From: Rhodococcus sp. (in: high G+C Gram-positive bacteria)
GTDB lineage: Bacteria > Actinomycetota > Actinomycetes > Mycobacteriales > Mycobacteriaceae
Assembly (NCBI GenBank): GCA_004211695.1
Contig: SEEV01000026.1
Coordinates: 1 to 33,890, forward strand
DNA length: 33,890 bases
Direction of reading: 5' to 3'
Below are positions 16,636 through 23,650 of this stretch, piece by piece (positions within the stretch are counted from its first letter, which is position 1; each line of letters starts with the position of its first letter). The notes below the pieces were generated by a model, which did not search any database, was not told the origin of the DNA, and worked only from the letters and a program-made list of their open reading frames with translations. Made by a program: the position numbers and the translations under genes.

Positions 16636-16659
16636 CGTTTGTGACATCTGTTTCACTAA
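16636..16659 (-). promoter_or_regulatory. Candidate TetR operator, P450 operon promoter
   Basis: The core GTGACATCTGTTTCAC (16641-16656) is a GTGA-N8-TCAC palindrome. It lies 27 bp before the P450 start codon. Flanks match the tetR site (TTAGTGA-N11-CAAACG on the minus strand). Confidence 0.65.
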
Positions 16660-16727
16660 ATCACAGTTCGAGCTTTTTGCAAACACCCCTTGTACGATGA
16701 GCCGACTCGCTTGTAGCCTGACCTTGA

Positions 16728-16748
16728 TAGTGACGAACCATTCACAAA
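16728..16748 (+). promoter_or_regulatory. Candidate TetR operator, CoA ligase promoter
   Basis: TAGTGA, eight bases, then TCACAAA, with a GTGA-N8-TCAC core at 16730-16745. It matches the sites at 16636-16659 and 11637-11660, and lies just in front of the ligase ribosome binding site, so binding would block initiation. Confidence 0.65.
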
Positions 16749-16758
16749 AAGAGGTCTC

Positions 16759-18267
16759 GTGTACCCACCCGCAATCGTCGCCGAGCACCCCGAATCCCTC
16801 GCGTTCGTGATGGCCGGTTCCGGCGCCTCGCTGACCTACCGTCAGCTCGACGAGCAGTCCAACCAGCTGGCCCATCTCTTGCGCAGCCGGGGTGTATCGC
16901 CGGGCGACTCGATCGTGCTGCTGATGGAGAACCGCATCGAATGGCCCGTGGTCGTCGCGGCGGGCATGCGCTCGGGACTGTATGTGACACCGGTGAATTG
17001 GCATCTCGGGGCCGCCGAACTCGCGGCCGTCCTCGAGGAGGCGGCGCCGAACGCCGTGGTGACCAGCGGTTCGCTCGCCGAGACAGTCGCCGAGTCACTC
17101 CCGGACGGTCACACCGCCCTGACCCTGTGCACGGATCCCGGCACCCGATTCGAGTACCTCGCCGCGGCGATCGAGGCACATCCGACGACGCCCATCGCGG
17201 ACGAGCGTTTCGGCGCCCGCGTGCTCTACAGCGGCGGCACCACCGGCCAGCCGAAGGCCTTCCGGCAGAAACTGCTCGACATCCACCCCGCCGCCGCACC
17301 CTCCCGCCACGCCGGGCTGGCCGCGGAACTGGGCATCGGCCCCGGCACCGTGCTGCTGTCACCCGCCCCGAACTACCACGCGGCGCCGTTCACGTTTCAG
17401 CTCATGACGATGGCCGCCGGCGGCACGGTCGTATGTATGGAACGTTTCGACGCCGCGGCGGCGATGGCCACGATCGAGACCTACGGCGTCACGCATTCGC
17501 AGTGGGTGCCGACCATGCTGCTGCGACTGCTCCGGCTGCCCGGGCGCGAGACCATCGCGCTCTCCCCGACCCACACCACCGCGTTCACCTCCGGCGCCCC
17601 CTGCCCGGTGGAGGTGAAGGAGCAGATCAACCAGTGGTGGGGGCCGATCCTGCACGAGTACTACGGCGCCTCCGAGGGGTACGGGCACACGTATGTCTCC
17701 GCCTCCGAATCCGCCGACCACCCCGGGTCGGTCGGCAGACCGCTCGGTGGCACGAGGGTCCACATCACCGACGACGAGGGAACACCGCAGACGCCCGGTG
17801 AGATCGGCAAGGTGTGGTTCGAGCCGCCGGCATCGGCCGCGTACGTCAACTCCGCCGAAGCCGGCGCACCCGACAGCTGGAAGAGCATGGGGGACCGGGG
17901 TTATCTCGACGAGGACGGCTTCCTGTACCTCGTCGGACGCGAAAGTTTCATGATCATCTCGGGCGGGGTGAACATCTACCCCGAGGAGATCGAGGCAGTC
18001 CTCCTGCGCCACCCGGACGTCGTCGACGCGGCCGTGTTCGGCATCCCCGACCCTGAATTCGGCGAGCAGGTCAAGGCCATGGTCGAACTACGCGAAAAGG
18101 TTTCAGCAGACGAGACCACCGAGTCCCGCCTCATCGACCACTGCCGGGCAGCCCTCGCCACCTACAAGGCGCCGCGGTCGATCGACTTCGTCGACCGCCT
18201 ACCGCGACTTCCGACGGGCAAACTCAACAAGAAGGCATTGCGCTCGCCCTACCTCACCAACTCGTGA
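16759..18267 (+). CDS. Acyl/aryl-CoA ligase (AMP-forming, FadD-like)
   Basis: 502 residues from GTG 16759. The adenylation motifs are complete: P-loop YSGGTTGQPKAFR (about 153-165), HEYYGASEGYG, the ATP-binding GDRGYLDEDGFLYLVGR, hinge ISGGVNIYPEEIEAVL, and the C-terminal catalytic Lys in LPTGKLNKK. It forms an acyl-AMP and then an acyl-CoA. The chain is somewhat shorter than long-chain FadD proteins, similar to medium-chain or aromatic acid ligases. It is divergent from the P450 operon across a 149-bp region with two matching palindromes, suggesting that the acid produced by the ALDH is its substrate (inference). Confidence 0.92.
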   Translation: MYPPAIVAEHPESLAFVMAGSGASLTYRQLDEQSNQLAHLLRSRGVSPGDSIVLLMENRIEWPVVVAAGMRSGLYVTPVNWHLGAAELAAVLEEAAPNAVVTSGSLAETVAESLPDGHTALTLCTDPGTRFEYLAAAIEAHPTTPIADERFGARVLYSGGTTGQPKAFRQKLLDIHPAAAPSRHAGLAAELGIGPGTVLLSPAPNYHAAPFTFQLMTMAAGGTVVCMERFDAAAAMATIETYGVTHSQWVPTMLLRLLRLPGRETIALSPTHTTAFTSGAPCPVEVKEQINQWWGPILHEYYGASEGYGHTYVSASESADHPGSVGRPLGGTRVHITDDEGTPQTPGEIGKVWFEPPASAAYVNSAEAGAPDSWKSMGDRGYLDEDGFLYLVGRESFMIISGGVNIYPEEIEAVLLRHPDVVDAAVFGIPDPEFGEQVKAMVELREKVSADETTESRLIDHCRAALATYKAPRSIDFVDRLPRLPTGKLNKKALRSPYLTNS

Positions 18268-18314
18268 CCGCGCCACGGCACTTGCCGCCGACCGAACCGA
18301 ACAGGAGCCAGATC

Positions 18315-18947
18315 ATGGTTCACACCCAGCAAGACCAGCTTGACTTCGACATCCTGCACTCGCTGCGCGTGAAGGGTTTGGCCAACGACGGCGTGCTCAG
18401 CGCGCTGTCCGGTGTGGCCCCCGAAGACCTGCCGGCGGCGGTGGATCCGCTCGTCGAACAGGGTTTCGTCGTCCGGAGAGAAGGCCGGATGGCCGGATCG
18501 ATGCTGACCCCCGCCGGGAAGTCCGAACATCTGCGGCTGCTCGCCGCCGACCCCGCGACCGCGGGCGGGTCCGGCGCACTGGGCGCCTTCTACGACCGGT
18601 TCCTGCCGATCAACTCCGAATTCAAACAGGTGTGCCGGCGGTGGCAGATGCGTAGCGACGACACCCCGAACGACCATTCCGACCCGGGCTACGACACCGA
18701 AATCGTCGAGCAGCTCGCAGCGACGGACGCGGAACTCGTCGCTCCGCTGACGGAACTGTCCGAGACGCTGCCGCGCTTCGCGCGCTACCTACCCAGGCTC
18801 GCCGCCGCACTCGACCGCGTCCGGTCCGGTGACAACGCGGCCTTCGCTCGGCCGATGTACGACAGCTACCACGACATCTGGATGGAACTGCACGAGGATC
18901 TCATCCTCAGCTCGGGCCGCACCCGCAGCGCGGCCGACGAGGGCTGA
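18315..18947 (+). CDS. Winged-helix-like protein of the P450/kinase locus
   Basis: 210 residues from ATG 18315, chosen for AGGAG eight bases upstream; GTG at 18264, overlapping the ligase stop, would add 17 unlikely residues. The N-terminal 75 residues look like a winged helix: LDFDILHSLRVKGLANDGVL, then a wing-like EQGFVVRREGRMAGSMLTPA. The remaining 130 residues are predicted helical with many charged and aromatic residues (VCRRWQMRSDD, YDSYHDIWMELHEDLIL). It might be a MarR/PadR-type regulator, or a partner subunit of the short PPDK-like kinase. It lies 47 bases after the ligase stop and is probably in the same transcript. Confidence 0.7.
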   Translation: MVHTQQDQLDFDILHSLRVKGLANDGVLSALSGVAPEDLPAAVDPLVEQGFVVRREGRMAGSMLTPAGKSEHLRLLAADPATAGGSGALGAFYDRFLPINSEFKQVCRRWQMRSDDTPNDHSDPGYDTEIVEQLAATDAELVAPLTELSETLPRFARYLPRLAAALDRVRSGDNAAFARPMYDSYHDIWMELHEDLILSSGRTRSAADEG

Positions 18948-18989
18948 CCTCACTGGCGAAAGCAATCGACAATCGCAAACACGTCTGCC

Positions 18990-19256
18990 TCAGCCGGTCT
19001 CCTCGAGGTCGGCGTGGGCAAGGCAGATATGCGCAAGGTCGTCGAGGGGCACGGAGAGGGTGCGGGCCAATGCTGCAATAGTCGTGAATGCCGGAGTCGG
19101 CATCCGGCCGGTCTCGATCTTGCGCAGAGTCTCCGGCGAGATCGCTGCCGCCTCTGCCACCTCGGCGAGCGTGCGATCGCCTCGAGCGTGACGCAGACAC
19201 GCACCCAGGCGTTGCCCGGCCGCGAGTTGGGCAGGAGTCAGCGGGAGACGCACCAT
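18990..19256 (-). CDS. XRE-family (Cro/CI-type) transcriptional regulator
   Basis: 88 residues. A lambda-repressor-like helix-turn-helix spans about residues 18-75: RLGACLRHARGDRTLAEVAE, then AAAISPETLRKIETGRMPTP and LARTLSVPLDDL. There is no additional ligand or protease domain. It is divergent from the methionine aminopeptidase gene, and two identical-architecture palindromes lie in the shared 95-bp promoter region, so it probably represses itself and the aminopeptidase gene (inference). Confidence 0.85.
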   Translation of the reverse strand: MVRLPLTPAQLAAGQRLGACLRHARGDRTLAEVAEAAAISPETLRKIETGRMPTPAFTTIAALARTLSVPLDDLAHICLAHADLEETG

Positions 19257-19276
19257 GCAACCAGCCTACTCGAAGG

Positions 19277-19292
19277 CGGTATGAAAATACCG
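19277..19292. promoter_or_regulatory. Palindromic operator 1 between XRE and map
   Basis: CGGTAT-GAAA-ATACCG, a perfect 16-bp palindrome with core GGTAT-N4-ATACC. It lies 21 bases upstream of the XRE start codon. Its centre is 31 bp, about three helical turns, from that of the second palindrome. Confidence 0.75.
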
Positions 19293-19308
19293 GACAATCG
19301 AGTACGGT

Positions 19309-19322
19309 GGTATTTTAATACC
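19309..19322. promoter_or_regulatory. Palindromic operator 2 between XRE and map
   Basis: GGTATT-TT-AATACC, a perfect 14-bp palindrome with the same GGTAT-N4-ATACC core as operator 1. It includes TAATAC, a plausible -10 element for map. Confidence 0.75.
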
Positions 19323-19351
19323 GGCCATCGGGCCGGGTGGAGAGGAAACCC

Positions 19352-20140
19352 GTGCTGGAACTGAAGACACCTCGAGAGATCGAGGCGATGCGCGTCACCG
19401 GCGCATTCATCGCCGAACTGCTCGACGACCTCGCCCGCCGGGCCCGGCCAGGGACGAACCTACTCGACCTCGAAAACCGCGCCCGCCAGCTGATCGCCGA
19501 ACGCGGCGCCCAGTCGTGCTACTGGGATTACGCGCCGTCGTTCGGGCGAGGTCCGTTCCGCAACGTCATCTGCCTTTCGGTCAACGACGCAGTGCTGCAC
19601 GGTCTGCCGCACGACTATGCACTGCGTGACGCGGACCTGCTGACCATGGACATCGCGGTGTCGATCGACGGTTGGGTCGCCGATTCGGCGCGGAGTGTGA
19701 TCGTCGGTGTCCCGCGAGCCGAGGACGAGCGCCTCATCGAAGCTACCGAACGTGCCTTGGCAGCGGGGATTGCCGCTGCGCTGCCCGGCAACCGCTTGGG
19801 CGACATCTCCGCGGCGATCGGCGCCGTGGCGGCGGACTACGGGTACTCGGTCAACACCGAGTTCGGTGGCCACGGACTCGGGCGCACCATGCACGAAGAC
19901 CCACACGTCCCCAACGTGGGACGGGCGGGACGAGGTCTCAGGCTGCAGCCCGGATTGACCCTTGCGCTCGAACCCTGGTTCGCCCGCAGCACCGACAAGA
20001 TCATCTACGACGACGACGGGTGGACCATCCGCTCCGCCGACGGATCTCGTACCGCTCACAGCGAACACACCATTGCCATCACCGACGGCGCCCCACTCGT
20101 GCTGACGTGTCCGGAGCACATCGCGGCATCCGCACAGTAG
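19352..20140 (+). CDS. map: Type I methionine aminopeptidase
   Basis: 262 residues from GTG 19352 (GGAGAGGA upstream); an in-frame GTG at 19337 precedes that binding site and is less likely. It removes N-terminal Met from new proteins. Metal-binding and catalytic residues are visible: His in NDAVLHGLP, Asp in LLTMDIAVSIDGWVADSARS, His in FGGHGLGRTMHEDP, Glu in LALEPWF, and Glu in AHSEHTIAIT. Length is normal and there is no N-terminal SH3-binding extension. Actinomycetes usually carry a housekeeping map elsewhere, so an XRE-controlled copy may be an accessory enzyme (inference). Confidence 0.92.
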   Translation: MLELKTPREIEAMRVTGAFIAELLDDLARRARPGTNLLDLENRARQLIAERGAQSCYWDYAPSFGRGPFRNVICLSVNDAVLHGLPHDYALRDADLLTMDIAVSIDGWVADSARSVIVGVPRAEDERLIEATERALAAGIAAALPGNRLGDISAAIGAVAADYGYSVNTEFGGHGLGRTMHEDPHVPNVGRAGRGLRLQPGLTLALEPWFARSTDKIIYDDDGWTIRSADGSRTAHSEHTIAITDGAPLVLTCPEHIAASAQ

Positions 20141-20178
20141 TCCGGCACCTCCACAAACCCAGGCCGGCCGTATCAGCA

Positions 20179-20286
20179 TTACGTCGATTCGAGAGGCTCG
20201 TAGCCGGAGCCACCGCCCCAATGGCGCCACTTGATCGCGAACGTGATCATGTAGTTGATGTTGCCGGTCTCGTGTATGGGTTGCAT
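20179..20286 (-). CDS. Short ORF (35 residues), possibly the 3' part of the gene at 20314
   Basis: 35 codons from ATG 20286 to TAA 20179, encoding NINYMITFAIKWRHWGGGSG then YEPLEST. The composition (aromatics, GGGSG turn, few Arg) looks like real protein, unlike antisense readings in the area. No ribosome binding site is visible, and the frame is continuous with the 69-residue ORF upstream, separated only by the amber codon at 20314-20316 and nine sense codons. It may be the C-terminus of a gene with a nonsense mutation. No family recognised. Confidence 0.4.
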   Translation of the reverse strand: MQPIHETGNINYMITFAIKWRHWGGGSGYEPLEST

Positions 20287-20313
20287 CAGTGGTGGTGTGC
20301 GCTCGAGTCGTCG

Positions 20314-20523
20314 CTATCGTTGTGCGAACAGATGGGCGGGTCCGCCCCCTTCGAGTTCGTCTGCCCCTCTGCCGGGGAGAATGATCCAATACCCGGCTGG
20401 CCAGGTGCGGATATCCTGTCGGTTACGGTCCAGAACGGTCAGCGCCCCGCTCACTGTGACGGTCGCGAGGTGACCCGGCGAGAAGAATTCGATGACGCTG
20501 TCGGCAAGAACGGCGGACTTCAT
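20314..20523 (-). CDS. Small protein of unknown function (69 residues)
   Basis: 69 residues from ATG 20523, with AAGGGAA upstream. The sequence is plausible protein: MKSAVLADSVIEFFSPGHLA, then TVTVSGALTVLDRNRQDIRT, WPAGYWIILPGRG and a Gly/Glu-rich end. No signal peptide or known motif. It follows the SDR gene on the same strand by 102 bases and could be the last gene of the permease-SDR unit. It stops at TAG, after which the frame stays open for 44 more codons to 20179. Confidence 0.5.
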   Translation of the reverse strand: MKSAVLADSVIEFFSPGHLATVTVSGALTVLDRNRQDIRTWPAGYWIILPGRGADELEGGGPAHLFAQR

Positions 20524-20625
20524 GGCGGTTCCCTTGAATGCGTCTGGGTCTGGGTCGGGTCAGCTGTTGGCGTGGCAAGAGCTCGGAGTTGCTGTAGAAC
20601 TCGAGTTGCGGCGCGACCGGATGTC

Positions 20626-21330
20626 TCAGCGCAGGACGTTGCCGCCGGAGAGCACGATGGTCTCACCGGTCATGAACCGGGCGTCCGGGCTGCCGAGAAT
20701 CGAGACCCAGCGGGCGATCTCCTCGGGTTGCGCCACCCGGCCGAGCGGGATCGACGCTGCGGCAGCCGCCATGCGGCCGGTGGCCTCGTTGCCGGGCGTG
20801 TTCACCCAGCCGGGGGCGATAGCGTTCACCCGGATGCCACGCGGTGCCAGTTCCAGTGCCAGTTCCTTGGTGAGCATCACGACGGCGGCCTTCGAGGCAC
20901 CGTAGAGGAGCTGACCGGGAGAGACGGTGAACGCGTCGACGGAGGCGAAGTTGACTACCGCACCGCCGGATTCCATGTGTGCGACGGCTTCCGCAGTGAC
21001 GTTGAGGACGCCGAGCACGTTGACGTCGAACACCTTCCGGTACAGATCTTCGGTGAAGTCGGCGAGGTTGCTCGGCGGGTAGATGCCCGCCACGTTCGCG
21101 ACGAGGGAGACCGAATTTCCGGATGCCGCGACGTGTGCGGCCACGGCATCGCGGACGTCGTCGCGGCGGGTCACGTCGACTGCGGTGGTGCGCACGGTCT
21201 CGCCGTGGGCTTCGAACTCGGTGGCGACCCGGTCGAGCGCGAGGACGTCCCATCCTTCTTTGACCAGTTGTGTTGCTGTCGCGCGTCCCATCCCGCTCGC
21301 CGCGCCTGTGACGATTGCCGTCTTGGGCAT
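20626..21330 (-). CDS. SDR family oxidoreductase
   Basis: 234 residues. Cofactor motif TGAASGMGRAT (residues 9-19); the acid at the end of strand 2 (ALDRV) suggests NAD. The catalytic set is S130 (VNFASVDAF), Y143 and K147 (LLYGASKAAV), the normal 13-residue spacing. It ends with IVLSGGNVLR. GAGGAG precedes the ATG. It lies 131 bases downstream of the permease on the same strand, in a locus bounded by a LysR palindrome. The substrate is likely an alcohol or ketone produced in the same pathway. Confidence 0.9.
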   Translation of the reverse strand: MPKTAIVTGAASGMGRATATQLVKEGWDVLALDRVATEFEAHGETVRTTAVDVTRRDDVRDAVAAHVAASGNSVSLVANVAGIYPPSNLADFTEDLYRKVFDVNVLGVLNVTAEAVAHMESGGAVVNFASVDAFTVSPGQLLYGASKAAVVMLTKELALELAPRGIRVNAIAPGWVNTPGNEATGRMAAAAASIPLGRVAQPEEIARWVSILGSPDARFMTGETIVLSGGNVLR

Positions 21331-21461
21331 TGGTTACTCCTCAAAAATACTGAGACAACGCGAGCCACGTTGTCGTGTCGGTGGGTGGTGGATTTCAGGT
21401 CGGGGTCTGCAGTCGGACCGACGGGAGAGTCGGGTTGTTCTCGAGCCCAGCCTGTTTGACG

Positions 21462-23357
21462 TCAGCCGATATCACCGAGCGGTGGGTGTGGGCTCTTCGT
21501 CGACATCGTGGGCGATCGGTTGCTGGAGCAGGTCGTCGTGCCGGGGGTGCGGAAGCCGGTGGCGGTACCCCAGTAGAAGGCGATCAGTCCGACGACAACG
21601 GCAGAGAGAGAGTCGGCGGGGAATACCAGCCACGGAGTGGACAGCGGACCGTACTCGCCGATGGCCGAGACGGTGAGCAGACCGAGGAGGAGGAACACCA
21701 GCCAATGCCCGCCGACGAGGTGGCGTCGGCCTTCGTCGCTGCTGATCAGGTGCATTGCGATAAGGAAGCCCATGCACAGGGCCGCCATGAGAAACAGGCG
21801 GACCAGCAGCGCGGATCCCGATGGGGCGGGCACACTGGCCGGTGCGAGGAGGTACCCGCTCGGGGCCGTGACCGCCGCCCAACCCAAAAGGAACACCGCT
21901 GCCACGATCGTCGATTCGTTCCGGCCGGACCAGCCCTTCCGTGCGGAGTAGCACACCGAGTAGATGACCATGCCGCCCAGCAGGATCGTGTTCAGGTTGA
22001 ACAGGGTGATGAAGCCGCACCAATAGATGATCACGGTGGCGGCGACGAAGCCGGCCGGCGCAAACACGTGGGCTGCGGGAAGACGGAACGGCCGGGGCAG
22101 ATCCGGCGCGGTGCGGCGGAAGACGACCAGGGCCACCGAGGCGGCGAGGGTGCTGAGGATCAGTGCGGAGCTGATGAAGCCGACGAGCCGGTACCAGCTC
22201 GGTGCGGGCAGGAAGAACAGGCACCCCACCCCGAAGGACACCACAGCGGAGACCGCGGGGACGCCGTGCCGGTTGACCTTGGCCATCACGCTGGGGAAGA
22301 AGCCGTTGACGGCGAGCCCGTAGCCCACCCGCGCACCGTTGCCGAGGTAGATGTACCCGGCTGCGCCGGGGGAGAGGATGGCGTCGAGGAGCAGGAGGGA
22401 GACGAAGGCGCCGAGCAGGGCATATCCGGACGAGTGCAGCGCCGCGGCGAGCGGGCCGTCGGCCCAGGAGCTGCCGGCCAGTGCCGTCCAGTCTCCCGCG
22501 GAGACTCCGGCGTCGGCCCAGTCGATCGCACCGAGGAAGGCGATCTGCAGGCCGAGGTAGATCGCCAGCGGAATCACCACACACCCGACCGTGCCGAGCG
22601 GAATGTTGCGTCCGGGGCGGCGAACTTCACCGCCGAAGTCGATGACGCCTCGAAAACCCATGAGCGCAAATGCGATACCGGACACGGCGACCGCTTCGAA
22701 CATCGAACCGGGGCCGCCGCCGGAGGCGCTACCGAAGAATCCGTGCGAGGTGAAGTTGCTGCCGTCGAAGGTCAGGAACAGGAGCAGGAACGTGGCGGTG
22801 GGGATGATGATCTTCCACCAGGTGACCCACCGATTGCATTCGCTGAGCATTTTGACGCCGAAGAGGTTGATGGCGAGGAACAACACCATCAGGGCGATGG
22901 CGGCCACGATGCCGCGGGGCCAGGAGAGCATCGAGACCCCGTCGCGCACGGTGAGCAGTCCGAGTTCCGGGAAGACACCGCCCAGGTAGGTCAGGGCGGC
23001 GACGGCTTCGATGGCGGGGAGTGAGACGTTGGCCAGCCAGTACGAGAGGCCCATGATCCATCCGGCGAGACCGCCGTTGGACAGGTACGGGTAGCGGGCG
23101 ATGGCGCCGCTGACCGGCATTGCGGATCCGACCTCCATCCAGGCCAGCGCGATGACCATGGTCAGGGCGCCGCCGATCAGCCAGGACACCATGGCCGACG
23201 GGCCGGCGATGCCGGCGGCGGCCAGGACGGCGAACAGCCATCCGGATCCGATCTGTCCGCCGACTCCGATGAACATTGCCGCCTGCAGCGACATCTTGCG
23301 TTGAAAATGGCCGTCCGTGGGGGCGGCCGCGGTACATCTCTGATCGGTCATCGCCAT
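21462..23357 (-). CDS. Large APC-superfamily amino acid/amine permease
   Basis: 631 residues from ATG 23357 (GGAGGAG upstream); the open frame to 23492 upstream lacks a binding site and looks non-coding. TM1 contains MFIGVGGQIGSGWLFAVLAA, the APC substrate-binding segment. TM6 contains SGIAFALMGFRGVIDFGGEV, then RRPGRNIPLG, matching the family pattern. At least 12 hydrophobic spans are followed by two or three more beyond residue 480, so it is longer than typical APC proteins (450-500), similar to aspartate/proton symporter-like members. The C-terminal 30 residues are polar. It is the first gene of the leftward arm, with a LysR-type palindrome about 160 bp upstream. Confidence 0.88.
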   Translation of the reverse strand: MAMTDQRCTAAAPTDGHFQRKMSLQAAMFIGVGGQIGSGWLFAVLAAAGIAGPSAMVSWLIGGALTMVIALAWMEVGSAMPVSGAIARYPYLSNGGLAGWIMGLSYWLANVSLPAIEAVAALTYLGGVFPELGLLTVRDGVSMLSWPRGIVAAIALMVLFLAINLFGVKMLSECNRWVTWWKIIIPTATFLLLFLTFDGSNFTSHGFFGSASGGGPGSMFEAVAVSGIAFALMGFRGVIDFGGEVRRPGRNIPLGTVGCVVIPLAIYLGLQIAFLGAIDWADAGVSAGDWTALAGSSWADGPLAAALHSSGYALLGAFVSLLLLDAILSPGAAGYIYLGNGARVGYGLAVNGFFPSVMAKVNRHGVPAVSAVVSFGVGCLFFLPAPSWYRLVGFISSALILSTLAASVALVVFRRTAPDLPRPFRLPAAHVFAPAGFVAATVIIYWCGFITLFNLNTILLGGMVIYSVCYSARKGWSGRNESTIVAAVFLLGWAAVTAPSGYLLAPASVPAPSGSALLVRLFLMAALCMGFLIAMHLISSDEGRRHLVGGHWLVFLLLGLLTVSAIGEYGPLSTPWLVFPADSLSAVVVGLIAFYWGTATGFRTPGTTTCSSNRSPTMSTKSPHPPLGDIG

Positions 23358-23519
23358 GGTGCTCCTCCATCGACTCCCGCGCCCTCGGGCCGGGGTGGTT
23401 GTGGCAGCTGATCCCGGTCTGGCTGGGAAGCCGGTAATGCGTCGGAATCGGCGTTCGGGGGTGTCGATGAGTCTTGCGCCACACCTTGCCATCGGTGAAG
23501 CCGTTATTTCCGATAGCCG

Positions 23520-23538
23520 TTCAAGGATTCACCTTGAA
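23520..23538. promoter_or_regulatory. LysR-type palindrome upstream of the permease
   Basis: TTCAAGG-ATTCA-CCTTGAA, a perfect 7-5-7 palindrome in the 293-bp gap between the permease start and the LysR stop. Its core TCAAGG-N5-CCTTGA is identical in sequence and spacing to the palindrome in front of the monooxygenase gene. Nothing else of note was seen in the gap. Confidence 0.7.
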
Positions 23539-23650
23539 TAAGGCGCGACTGCCGTCGGAGCGTCCGCATAGGCCCAGTTCAGGCCTGTCGCCGCGGGTCG
23601 CATGCGGTCACCGTGTGACATCGAGGAAGCGGCGGCATGGCGGCGAACCG

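Noticed and set aside
16610-16758. KstR-type operator (TnnAACnnGTTnnA) in the P450/ligase promoter
   Set aside because: Looked for because of the KshB-like reductase and P450; no match found, so cholesterol-regulon control is not supported.
20232-20249. Near-palindrome TGATC...GATCA
   Set aside because: It lies inside the 35-codon protein-like stretch, has an imperfect centre and no partner site, so chance or coding constraint is enough.
21375-23024. Plus-strand ORF of 549 codons over the large permease
   Set aside because: Antisense to the APC permease; highly charged low-complexity translation.
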